This document shows, piece by piece, positions 1 to 13,100 of a stretch of 64,000 nucleotides of DNA. A model generated the notes under the pieces. It saw only the letters and a list, made by a program, of their open reading frames with translations. It had not been told where the DNA came from and did not search any database. This stretch comes from Heliocidaris tuberculata (lineage: Eukaryota > Echinodermata > Echinoidea > Camarodonta > Echinometridae), in NCBI GenBank assembly GCA_025618425.1, contig CM046832.1:20141917-20205916 (forward strand), given 5' to 3'. The position numbers and the translations under genes are program-made. How positions within the stretch are numbered: the stretch's first letter is position 1; the number at the start of each line of letters is the position of its first letter.

Positions 1-69
1 GTGTTTTAGAGCCTTTGTAACAAATGAATTTACAATTCCATGTAATTGTAGTTTCAATATTTATATATT

Positions 70-79
<10 letters not shown>

Positions 80-114
<35 letters not shown>

Positions 115-270
115 GAGTAAAGACGCAATAAAGCGGAAAGCGGAGACGGAGCTGAAATTCATTGATTTTCAGCTACGTCTCCGCTTTTCACTTTATTGCG
201 TCTTTACTCATATTATTATAAAAGAAAGCACCTGCGCAATGTATAAGTATAAGTTGATGTATTTCACGTC

Positions 271-303
<33 letters not shown>

Positions 304-316
304 TATAAATTGTATA

Positions 317-378
<62 letters not shown>
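80..378. repeat. TA and GT microsatellite tracts
   Basis: Long (TA)n runs at about 80-111, 271-298 and 315-332 lead into a (GT)n run up to about 378. A hairpin element interrupts the array at 113-211. ORFs called across this tract are low-complexity artefacts. Confidence 0.9.
113..211. repeat. Foldback hairpin inside a TA microsatellite
   Basis: Positions 113-133 and 191-211 are exact reverse complements, and pairing continues inward with few mismatches around a small inner stem. This is about 99 bp of near-palindrome flanked on both sides by TA repeats, as expected for a short foldback element that targets TA. No coding content. Confidence 0.8.
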
Positions 379-380
<2 letters not shown>

Positions 381-1762
381 TGAAACGCTTGTTATCCTGT
401 CGTATTAGACAGAAGGTCATTCGTTTCATTCTACGTTGGTTCTGTAGCCATCCTAAATGTTATGAAATTTTCGTGTTTATTGGTTGTTGTTGGGTTTTTT
501 TCTATATCCTATCAGTAACATTTTCCCAGAAAACATTATGAAACCGATATAATCAAATGCATATACCGAACGAAGAATTCTTAATCTAGTTATGTAGGAA
601 CTTCTTGTATTCAATTTTGAGCAGGGGTGATATATCCGAAGGGAAACTTTTCCTTTCCACTCCATTAGCGCTCATTGACACGTGTAATCCTCTATTCATT
701 TTCACTACAAACGTTTATCTTTAATACAAACTCAATATTTGTTTGCTATTTACAAAATGAATAACGATCTCGCAAGGTTTCTGAATTGAGAAAAATGGGT
801 CAAAGAAGTGCCTGTTGTGAAAACACATTTTAACTAAAAGGTTAGGCCTATATGACAAAAAATACCGATTGTGACGACAAACTCACAACATTGTACTAAC
901 AAATATATACTACCGATGAAAAGGGTAAAGGCAATGAGTGTAACCCCTACCCCTATGCATACTTTGCATGGCTACACCTACAGTCAAGTCTATTATCTGA
1001 ATTATTTTTTAGAAATTTCATATTTCTGAAAGACACTAGGCCTTTATATTACTGTATATGATCGGATTATGTCAGAGGATCGCGTGCTGTCAACACACAA
1101 CATCTTACAAGTGATACATTAGTTTATGATAATGTCCATTTAAAATTCATTTAGTTTTTAATGTTCTTTCTGTTTACACTTTCTTTCAATCAAAACTTGA
1201 TGAGGTTTATGTATTTCTATTCGTTGTTGATTGATTATACTTTTGTATCCTGTCTGTTTTCCTATGTTGTTTTCTAAAGATTGCTCCTTCTTTCTCCTAG
1301 GGAGGGGCATATAGGTCGCTAGTTGCAGCCCTGTCGGAAAATTTGAAGATCTGTGTGATTTATGTTTTCCTTGCTTGCTTGCTTGTTCTAAAAAAATGTA
1401 AATTTATCGCTAAAGTTATTCCAAACCCCCTCCTCATTCATGACATTCAAAATAAGAGGGAGTAAATATTACAAATGAATATTTTATAAAGTAGGTATTT
1501 AGCTCCATGCTAATATTTGAAAGATTTGTTTTAAAGTACAGGCTTCTAATTTACATTATTGAGATCAATATTTATAACTCAAATGCTGAACGGCATCAAT
1601 GAATGTAGAATCATGCGTGTTTTTCAGGAGTGGGAGTGAAATGACACTATACAAATTAAGATGTTCTGGGTTCGCTTTCATTGTCAAGACGCAACTTTGT
1701 TTTACACGGGAAGGGTTTATCAGCGTGTAAAAATTCGCTCCTCCGGTGCTAAAAATTCAAAG

Positions 1763-1896
1763 AAGGAAGCTTCCTCGATAATAAGAGGACAGCTGGTGTC
1801 CAATCAAAGTTAGGACAAAATCTCAAAATAAGGAAGCTTCAGAGATAATAAGAAGACAACGGGGGTCCAATTAAAGTGAGGACGAAATCTCAAGGC
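1763..1896. repeat. Two-copy tandem duplication, period 67 bp
   Basis: Two diverged copies begin AAGGAAGCTTC at 1763 and 1830 and share GATAATAAGA, GGTCCAAT-like and GGAC.AAATCTCAA blocks. Confidence 0.6.
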
Positions 1897-3278
1897 ATCC
1901 AGATTCTCGATCTGGACAAGAAGAATAATTTGTTTCAAAATGGTCAACAGAGTTGAATTTTGTTCACGGCCATGGGAAAGTCAGAAAGCTCTTTTGAAGA
2001 AAAAAAAATGTGTGTGTGTTTTGTTGGTTTTGTTTTGTTTTTCTCGCACAATTCAGTCACTATAAACTGATAAAGTCATACTACATAAGACGTATGTTGA
2101 CGAAGGTTGAAGACCCGCGGCGCATCCACACCACCGTGCTTATTATGTCTGGCTCAACGTTCTTTCTCACATGTTTTTCATAATTTTTTACAATTATGGA
2201 AAGTGATTGTTTGATTGCAACCGGCAATCACGCCCAGCTCCTCGGATGTCCGGGTCTAATACACGCTACCTGTTTACGTCTAATGATACCGCTCTGTCCT
2301 CCGATACCCGGCTACCCGGGGTCGGTTTCTCGACAGATGTTGCGTCCTATCTCATAAACCAAATGCACATCTTTGACGTATCGATACGTTATGGTATTGG
2401 TATTTTTCTATTTTTTTAATGATGTGTTTGGATCAAAATGAGGTGGAGCTAAATACTATGATCTGATTAGTATCATGAGTATTATGCCATTGATAATTGT
2501 GAGGACATAACCACATTATGTTAAAAAATGTTCGAAATGTTTTTAAATGAAAGATTGCAATTCATTAATTTAGGTTACTCTAGGTCACTGGATGAAGATG
2601 TAATTGAACGAAAACTTCGCGGAGTGATTTTAAGCAATTTTACTAAGTTATTTTTTTTTTCATTCAGAGCTTATTAATGGATTTTAATAGTGACTTATCT
2701 CACGAGAGGCAGATTTTGCCATGCTTTGAAATATTGTTTTGAACATGTATAAGTCACCTACTCGAAGTTAAAGTTGTGTCTATGTCTTGAGAAACCGGCC
2801 CTGGTTGATTGACTACTACCGTGCTAATTAGGCCACGGGGATGACGAGTATACACCCTCTTATAACAATGCGGAGAACCATTGCAAAAATACGCTAAAAA
2901 CACGCCATCCTGCCCGGGCCATATACATAGGAAATGGCTAAAGGAGGGTGTCACTCTCTCATGCACGATACCTCGAGGAAAATACTCATTTTCGGAGTAA
3001 TTATTAGTCAACAATACCGAAGGATGGTGAATCTTAAAGCTCATTAGTGACAAATGTATGGTGAATAGACTCCACGTGACAAGTTTAAGGACTATTCCTT
3101 TGGCCTCAATGCGGAAGACACTTCATGCAGAGTCGTACGTGCCTCTCTGGGTCTATCTGAGAGAAGTGTGTTATTTCTACCAATTCATTCATCAAGGTTT
3201 TCCTCTGGAGAAATTAAACCGTCTGATTGCTGCATTTGTGATGGTCAGAGAGAATAAGATACCATCAGTGAAGAGAAA

Positions 3279-3424
3279 ATGGTGTCAGCAGTGGGATGCG
3301 AGACAAGATGGCGTCTGTTCTCCTTGGCTCTCGTGTTGCATATTTACCGCCACTCGTTGTGTGTGTCCGCAAGCAGTTATCGTTTGAATCCAAATGGACG
3401 AAATGTTTGTTCCACAACCAGACG
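3279..3424 (+). CDS. Gene 1 exon 1: signal peptide and start of EMI-like domain
   Basis: 48 codons plus two bases. The hydrophobic run LFSLALVLHIY follows basic residues, with likely cleavage after VSA at residue 31. NPNGRNVCS follows, like the NVCS opening of EMI domains in MEGF10-type proteins. The donor reads cg|gtgaga. A longer ORF in another frame (3058-3387) overlaps it but lacks these signals and the phase match. Confidence 0.85.
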
Positions 3425-5021
3425 GTGAGACAACATTGTTACTTTATTGTGATTATTTGCATGACTCTGTCTTGTGGGTTACTACAACACATAATTTTGC
3501 TACGTTACGTAATGTAAATTCCTGTCTTCCATATTTTGGTTCAACTCACGAGTTTTTCCTCACATTAGGTAATTGTTTGAGGTTGTTTGGAAATGAAAAA
3601 TGCCCATCTCCCTCTCATGATCAATGATTATAGGAGGGTGACTGTGTTTTTTAATGACATAATTGAAAAAAAAAAACATTTACAAGTAACACGTCAATGT
3701 ATTATGCAATACGTAAAGTTACATATCGATCTTATGAACATCTCCATCAAAGATTCATTTTTATCTTTTTCATGTACATCCGTAATGTATACTTATTTTA
3801 GTCAATTAGGTAAAAAACAACTATTGCAACACGTAATTAGCGTTTGGTCTTATTACATTTTTATCATGGTCATTCTGCTTGCTCTGCACAGTAATTACTT
3901 AACATAGAGTTCTTTTTATAACGTAGAAAGATTTCGACACTCTGTAAAATGTACTTAGACTTGTAAAAAAGTTAAAAGATTTTAATCATGTATATCGATG
4001 ACATGTTTCAATGGCTTTACGACGTTTGGTGAAATTTTGTCATAGATGACTCATCATTGTAGAGCCACTGGCAGGTAAGGATGAAGTACACATCTACTTC
4101 ATAAAACAAGGAAAAGACAATGCATTCACTACAAACTTTTTTTTTATACTTTGGGTGTGGTCACTTTGAGACTCAGCCCAGGAGAAGCTAATGTCTTGCA
4201 GTCCATCTTTGCTATCATGTTTGTGGTAGATTCATTATATTCATAAAATGATATTACATCACAAATGCATCGGAGAGTTTTATATTTCACTTCCTTGTCA
4301 TTTTTATCAAAATGTCAAAAGCATGCATAGATGAACGCAGTACATAAGAAGGGATGAACACACGACTTATTCCTAGGTCCCTCTCTCTCTCTCAGTCATG
4401 TCACTCCCTCATCTCAAAGAAGCTGAATCATGTGATATCCCACTGTTTTCAAAATATTATTTTAAGCAAAAAGAGAGGAATTGGTCCAAAGATGAAGATT
4501 ATGAGTCAGATATATATATCCTGCTTAGACATGTATAGAAACAATATGACATCTTAAAAACGCCCATTGGTCGAGGACGCAATATGACTGCGAAAAATGT
4601 TATTCTTGGTTTACCAATGGTACACCAGATCTCTCATGAAAATTGTGTATTTATGGCAATAATAGACAGGTAATTGTTCCCATTGGTATTTTTCTTCTTT
4701 GAAATAGTACTTTTCTTCTTTGAAATAGTACTTTTCTTCTTTGAAATAGTACTTTTCTTCTTTGAAATAGTACTCTTCTTCTTTGAAATAGTACTTTTCT
4801 TCTTTGAAATAGTACTTTTCTTCTTTGAAATAGTACTTTTCTTCTTTGAAATGGTACTTTTCTTTATTCCGTTCAATCCAGGAGGGAATAAAGCCTTATC
4901 AAAACATTAGCTTACCGAAGATGAAACAAGATATCCTAAAAGCCTTTTTGGGTACGAGTGCACTTTTTTGAAGACGCATGGTAGGAAGTTGACAAATCTA
5001 TGGTAGATCATATTTCTTCTG

Positions 5022-5059
<38 letters not shown>

Positions 5060-5249
5060 ATTGCATGTGACCATTGTCAAAAATGTTTTAATTGATTAAC
5101 GTAGAAAGAATGAGCCATTGAAAGCAATCTAGCTAATCATCTCTCATACAAACGAGGAAATCGAATCATATTGTCAAATCAAAAGATGAACTAAGATTAT
5201 AAAGAAATAATATTAATAGGATTGCATTACTATAACCAGCCCTCCCTTC

Positions 5250-5295
<46 letters not shown>

Positions 5296-6436
5296 CTCAC
5301 CCTTTCTCTGGCAAAATCTTTTTTCTTTACAAGAAAAAACGATATCCATGATTGCAATACCGTTGAAACTCTTTAAAAATATTGCATTCCAAGTGTACTA
5401 GAGGTTCATAAACATTTTTAAGACCCTATAACTCCCTTTGACGATCTTGAAATTCTATACCTTCTCCTTACTAATCTTTCAATTATGATTGATCTTCCTG
5501 CATCTACCTCAGAGTCCAAGAGTTCCAGTTCTTACCGGAAATGTTACGTGGATCATACCAGGATGAACCCGTGGATGACTTCGACTCAGATGATGAAGAT
5601 GAACTTGCCGTCGGGGGGAGGAGAACCCCCACGAGGTGAGGAAAACAAACAAATTTCGTGTCTGCCCACTTTCACTGCAGCCATACTACAAAATAATTCA
5701 TCATGACTACAAGTACGTCTTGATTCTTAGTATCTTGAATAAAAACAATTGGACTACGTAAGTCTGGCCTACAGGTACCGAGTGGGTCGCAAGACACTCT
5801 TTGAATTATATTTCAGGAAACAATTCTCATTAGTTTATATACATTTTTCTTCTATACATATGAAAACCGTCTTCAAATCTTCTATCATGATGATCTGAAT
5901 TGTTACATATAAACATATGTATTTATTTTAACGAGTAATATATATAGATCTATATCATAAGACAGACAGATGTATCTGTCATACGAAACATGTCATCAGA
6001 AACGTGTCGGTTCCTTTCATCTATAACAGCATTTCCCCATTGCTTCATCGAAATTTCATAACCACTGTCATATGAAGTTAGTTCAGCTGGTAAATCCAGT
6101 ATTCTCACAAATCTCTGAAGTTCAGCACACTATCTGCAGGTCTTTGCCCCCTAAAATTTCCGGTCAAGACAACCGAATTTATCTCGTCAGCTACTTAAAT
6201 TAGTGAAGGTCGTTGCCATCAAAGATTTGATGGCATAATAATAGTGATGATGGTCAACTACCCATTTGAAGAGGGTTGTTTGCAATATGCAACGAGTGAT
6301 AAGATATTGCTAGCCTGAGGGATTTAAGTTTTAAGTTTGTATGACGGTTATAGCCCGTAAAATTAAAACGACAATACAATTTCTAAACATTCACAAAACA
6401 CTTTATATTTCATAGCTTATATCACTATTACTACTT

Positions 6437-6482
<46 letters not shown>

Positions 6483-6517
6483 CATTACTATTCATACTAG
6501 TAATATTACCACTACTT

Positions 6518-6553
<36 letters not shown>

Positions 6554-6588
6554 CATTACTATTCATACTAGTAATATTACCACTACTT

Positions 6589-6641
<53 letters not shown>

Positions 6642-6660
6642 CTGCTACTTCTACTACTAT

Positions 6661-6757
<97 letters not shown>

Positions 6758-9700
6758 GCTACTAATACCAGTCCTAAGGCAAGAAAAGCTGATTAAAAAG
6801 AACTCATTTGTTTCTCTGATTATTTTTGTTCTTGTTGCTTGTTTGTTGTTGTTTTTGCAGCCACCTTTGGCAAAAATCCTCGTTTACATGAGTTTTTGTT
6901 GAAGAATATCATTATAATTATATAGAAAATTGTTATTTCTAAATTCTATAATCCTTCGTAGCACGAATTGCATTAGTTAAATTTATATGTAATTCTAGCC
7001 GTTGCTACGTTAATCTGACAGTCCAGTCGCTGTTATCAGGTACATTCATAGTAAGTCTATGCTGTCATCATAAAGACATACTGTGATAAACACTCTCTCA
7101 ACAGACCCGGAAATGACTAGGGAGAAATGTCCATTCGGGGCGATAATTACTTCCGGTCAGACCAGACTCTTGTCCTGGCAAATGTGTCATTGCGATCGTC
7201 ACAACATATAGTGACTACTTCGAAGAGATAAACTCGCTGAAAAAAAAAATGAAGGGCAAGATGACATGTAATCCATGATTTGGAGAAGGAACAAACATTG
7301 GGAAAGAAATACTGTTGACATAGAATATCAAAAATGCCGAAATTGATTGAGATCTTGATTGCGGTCAGTCAGAGGAAATGTTAATAATCCTTTGGTCAGT
7401 ATGTCCTCATGTGTCACATTTCATCTTCTGTGACATATACAGATTAAGGACATAGCTTTAAAAAAAAAAAACTTCATTGTAATTGTCATTTGGATAAGTC
7501 AAGGATTTAACTAATAAAATAATGATGGATGTCCATTTCAATAAATGAGATACTCACCGATATAGATTTTGGTAATATATTTGAAGATTAAAGGCACTAC
7601 AACGTTCTTTAAAACACTACACAACCCAGAGGTTGGAAATATCGGGGAAAAATGATGTTAGAAAGAATCAAATAAAATGATTAATTGGCCTCTTTTGTAG
7701 ACCGAACCATATGAATGTTGCGTGAAAGCATCCACTCTGTAAATATTTACTTTTTAAAGAGACTTTTATAGAAATATAACATATAGAAATACAGATGTTT
7801 GACTAAAAACTACCTTTCATATCTAGGGTTGTACCTAACGTTTTGTAAATTTATAACCAAAGATTCAATATGTCTGTGTCTGGGAGAGTGAGTTTGTATG
7901 AGGTGGGGGGTGTGGTATAGTATAGAAGATCAAGAAGTATATGTAGAAATATTAAGCATAATGCTAATAAGATACGTATGTGATATTTGTATGCATTTAT
8001 TGTCATTTTATGTAAAAAAAAAAAGTGATTATCATCTTGTGTGTCACTTTCTTTTCCTTAATTCCTATTTTGAAAACATCGGTAATAAGTGAATAGACAA
8101 GCTATCAGACAATGCAATCTCTCCTGTATTTCATTCATTTGAAGGCATGCTACTTGTAGAACCATGTATTCTGCAGTTCTCATTTTGACGTTGTCTTTTT
8201 CTTTTTCTTCTTCCTCAGAAACTCTCCCTTGATAACTGGAAGACAATCTGTCCGTTTAATCAACCAAACAATATATCATTGCTGTGTAGGTTGGCGGTCA
8301 AATGGTAGAGATTGTCCGATAGGTGAGTATAGAAAAAAAAATCATTTCATATTTTGAAACTTTATGTGTCTTATGACTATGACGTGAAAGTTCATCAATT
8401 TCATGAGACACTGGGTTTCTGTTTTTATTTGGTATCTATATTCATGATATTACGAGTATTGACCATTGTAATTCATTTTAATCCATGAGAAGTGAAAAAT
8501 AGTTATAAAGCATTTTTGATAAATCATGATTGATAATGGCTTCGAAAGATTTTTTTTTTTCTTTTTCATCTACGAATATCTTCTTTGATACATTTTGCTT
8601 TCGTTATCACTTTCGCCATCATACTGTTTGGGAAAATAAATCTTTTAACTACTCTCTCTTATTTTTTTCTAAATAAACCATAATAATGTAGCTGTTTGCA
8701 GTCAAGGATGTCAACATGGAAACTGTACATCGCCGGAGATGTGTTCCTGTGAAGCAGGTTTTATGGTGAGTTTCTTGCGTCCAATACCAAAATAATAATC
8801 AACATCTTCATTGGATTGCAGTTTCATATTATCTTCTACTAAAAAGTGCGGTCTGTTTTCTTTTTTCTTAACCCTGGATATTTTCTTTATTTATATTCGA
8901 CATTTTCACTTAATAATACGGATTTCCATGATAACATTCAATAGTTGATCACGGTGATGAACCCCATTAATGGAAATAAATCAGTCAAATATAGATGGAA
9001 TTAACGTTTAAAAATGTATTAATTTAGAAGATGATTGCATGAATTTTTCAGCACATATTTCTATACCATCATAGTATTTTTGAAAACTTTTTGTATATAG
9101 GGTATACGATGCGAACTCCCATGTCCACGTGGAAGATACGGGCCATTCTGTGAACAACAATGTAACTGTGGGCAGAGGCAGTGTGATATGGCAACGGGTA
9201 GATGTACCCCTGCTTGCCCGTTTGGATATATGGGCCCCAAGTAAGTTCAGAGGAAAATAATAGTTTCACTGGTGACATGGTTCAGGTCAAATGAGAGGTG
9301 CAGCTTCGGGAATTTAAATCAATGCTAAAATTTGTACGAAATCCGATCGGAGCATTGATAAAAATCTTGAATGAGCCATACATGCCGAAGCATAATTATT
9401 TTATATGATGACGCATTTACATTGTAATCAGAGGAGGGTGTGTGGACATTACGGGGTTGATTCATAGAACTGCCAAATAGTGGGTTGATTAGGGAAACGT
9501 GTATAGATGCATGAGAAATGTCGCATCATGAATCCACATCTCTCGATTATCTGACAGACTATTCATAACGTCATAGAGGCATATCAGGGAATTTGTTTGA
9601 TTGATGTGGAAATTAAGCAAATGAATTGAAATTAGAAATGATGAATAATACCCTATTCAGGAATAGCATAGGAAAGCTGCTTTGTTAAAACAGAGCGGCT

Positions 9701-10089
9701 TCTCCAAGATAATCCTGAGGAAATGTTTACAATAAACTTGTGTATTGATTGGGGGCATGTATCCCACTTTAAGCATGCCTAACTCGTAATCTGACTTGAA
9801 GGCCTATACTGTTGGCTGCAAACTCCTTACAAAATAATTAACTTATCGAGTAACAACAACATGTGATAATATTTAATTATAGGCCACTTTGACAATCGTC
9901 ATACTTTGGTTTAGCAGGAATTCTGAAAATTCACGAAGCTTTACAAAAGGAGGATAAGCAATTCGTGATACATATTAACATACTTATATCAGTCTTGAAC
10001 AAGTAATTTAAAATGGATCTACACAAGCAATGCTATAGCTGTTTTGTAATGGGTGTTCACTTGAATGATTAAGAATTGTTTAGCGTAGG

Positions 10090-10143
<54 letters not shown>

Positions 10144-13100
10144 TATAGTAAGTAACTTGACCTGCGACGCCCTCAAAGTAATCAACAGTCAGTCGAACAA
10201 GTGAAGAATGGTTGATTCGGTTTAATTCAATTTAAGAATGACATTTGTTTTAGTTCTTCTTTTTTTTTCCTTCAGATTTGCTCAAGACATTAGAGTTGAT
10301 ATTCCATATGTCTGTTTCATGTATTAGTTGCGTGATGCCCTGTCCTCCTGGTCGCTTTGGTCCTGATTGCGTTGACTTTTGCCAATGTCCATTCTCAATG
10401 CTTGGTGAAATCTTGTGTGACCCTGTGACTGGAAACTGTACTGAGCCTACGCTGCCGCCAACGACTCGGAAAGTCTACCCCGAATCGACGATGCTGGAAA
10501 GTACTGGTAAGTAAAGAATTAATCTTGTTTTGATATAAACAGATAGTTTAAGATATTCATATTCGAAATGGGAGAAGGGAACAAAATGGCCGTCCTAGTC
10601 CATAGATCATTTCGTCCGACCCTGTGCGTTAATCTTCTTAAACTTTGACCATTTTTGTTCTAATGTTGTCTGCCTTCTAACCATTTTTGCCATTGTTATT
10701 ATTCTCCTTTATTCTCTTGAGCAGATACCTTTCATGAGTTCTTCCAGTATGACACAGAGAGTCCATCCATCATAAACCCCAATCGGAAGCACCCGTTACA
10801 GGTCAGGGCAATGCGTCTTGGTATTTCCGGCGCTGCAGGGGTCCTCCTCATGATAATATCCTTGATCCTTGCCCTCTACGTTCACCGGAAGTTCAGGAAC
10901 CGACCATGTATATGTCTCCAGAGGTAATTTTCATCTTCCCTTTTATTTGGCTCAACAAAATGGGATAATTAAAAGATTAAAGTTATTGACAGTTTAGGTC
11001 AGAGAGCAATGAAATTTTCAAAGATATTAAAGTAAATATACCGGTTTAATAATGCTATGTCATCGTATCTTGTTATTCAACTTTATATCATCTAAGTATT
11101 CCAGCTGTGTTTCTTTTGAAGAACTGGCGCCAGTGTGATATTAAAGAAATTATTCGAATGACAAATGGCGTTCACTAATTCTCCGTGAGAGAAGCAAAAA
11201 CCAAACAGAGAAAAAACGAGGATTTTCCATGAGTTTCAAAGATTCATTTTTATGTTTTTCATTTGATAAAACGACATTACCACCTTGTTACTATTTTTCA
11301 AAAAGAGTAATATGATTTTATCGATCTTTTCAACTGCTCAAAACACACAGTGACATGTTTATCCTATCGTTAAGGTTACTACCTCATACATGCCATGTAA
11401 ACTAAACATACATATATACTAATGGCTACGTATTATGAATAAATATCATTTATTCAATTTCATATTTTCTGCAGGAAAAAAATTCGAGCAGCAATGTTGA
11501 AACAGCAAAGAGAAAGGAATGAAGGTAAATATGGTTATTATGAATCAACTTATACAGACTTTGACTCTGTTTTTTATAGGCCTGTTTGTTAAACCACATA
11601 AGGGGCCAATTAAAAGGGTCTGTATACATAGTTTTACAATTAGCTATCTGAAAAATATTTAAACCAATATTACATTAAATTCATCACACAGTGACTTCTA
11701 TATACTGGAAGTTCGAATTATAATTTGTTAATTCGCATATTGACATGCAACTTTTTTTGGTAGACGTTCATCATAACCATCTTCCACTTATTTTAATTCA
11801 TTATCGTTATACATGTTATGTTTAACATATCAGATACCTTTTTATTACATACTAAAAGTTTTAATCAAAACTGGTTACTTCTCAATAAATCTATGAAAAC
11901 GGGATTACATAAATGCTATAATTATTGCAGAATACAGATTCATAATTCATATCTCTAGTGCCATCTCTGGAAGTATTCTTAATTTAACCTTGATATTGAT
12001 ATAACTTTGCAGAAACAGTGGACCGTTCAAATCATGTTCCGCCAACGCCTCGGGCTCACTTTCCCAATCCGCAATTACCACACGCCATGCCGTACCGACT
12101 TCCTAGTCTGTGCAACTATACTGGTCTACGGCAAACTGGAAACCGACCCGGCAGCATGCTGTTTGATCCTCTCCCCGGAGCTACAGAATCAAGCATCCAT
12201 GTTACATCGGCGGATGTTCTTCATGTGGCTACGCATCGCATGCCTGAAGAGACCATTTATGAAGTACGACCTTCTCTTGTTGCGAAGAGTCGCAGGGATC
12301 AGGATATGACCAGTGGCTACATTGAAAATGATACTTTGAGTTCGATGTCGAGAGTTGTCCAGGGTTGCGAGATAGAAATGGACAGCGTCACCAGCAGTGC
12401 TATGTACCATCGTGATTTGGATGATGAAGAGCCTTATGACGATGAGGAATATGACTATCCATATGCTGATAATGCCAAGATTAAAATGGGTCTGGATCGT
12501 TTTCAAACAAAGAGATCGAGACCTGGTGCACATGAGCACGACAACTCGATCTATGCTGTAGTACTAGAAAACGAAAAAACAATGCACAGTCACAGTAATG
12601 GGGAATATGTACACGAGAACCATCGGAGTCGTGAAAGTGACATCCTTGCAGATGCGGGTAATCATGGAAGGACTCACACCGATCCACTGCCACTTCCATC
12701 CCATCGTGCGAATCCACCTTCCGATGGTACATACACAGCTCTTATTGCAGGGACTCGATCGCCTGGGATGGAACCCTCATTTCCTGAAAGGACTCCTGGT
12801 AGTGGCTGTTCTACTGCACCGGCTCCTATTGCCTTAGCAAGGAAACCGTCAGTGGGAGTCACTCCTTCAGTAAGACCAAGGGTATCACCAGTTGTGAAAC
12901 CTATTGGTAAGGCTACCTCAATACGTCCGCGAGGTATGAGTGACATACCTCATAACTCCCATGCCACTTCACGAAACAAATTCATTTCATCCCGCCCTAA
13001 AGAAATTCTAAGCCAAGTGGATTCTAACGGTTATACGACTGCAATTCGAGCATTTTCTTCCATGCGACAGCCACGGCGTCCAGCAACGAAAAGAAAATCT

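Larger units (their letters stand above)
1..3278. other. Region upstream of gene 1, no gene recognised
   Basis: No ORF with both coding character and splice sites was found here. The stretch holds the TA/GT microsatellite and hairpin near its left edge, a 67-bp tandem duplication at 1763-1896, and otherwise AT-rich unique-looking sequence. The 5' UTR and promoter of gene 1 should lie in the right part, but I cannot identify a TATA box or initiator with confidence. Confidence 0.5.

Noticed and set aside
3058..3387. 109-codon ORF overlapping gene 1 exon 1
   Set aside because: The other frame (3279 start) gives a signal peptide, NVCS, a good donor and a phase match to five downstream exons; this one does not.
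4634..4910. Repetitive ORFs on both strands
   Set aside because: Produced by a 21-bp minisatellite whose period is divisible by three.
10278..10327. Longer version of gene 1 exon 6 using the acceptor at 10275
   Set aside because: It breaks phase with exon 5. Using the acceptor at 10327 keeps phase and completes the cysteine pattern GYMGPNC.
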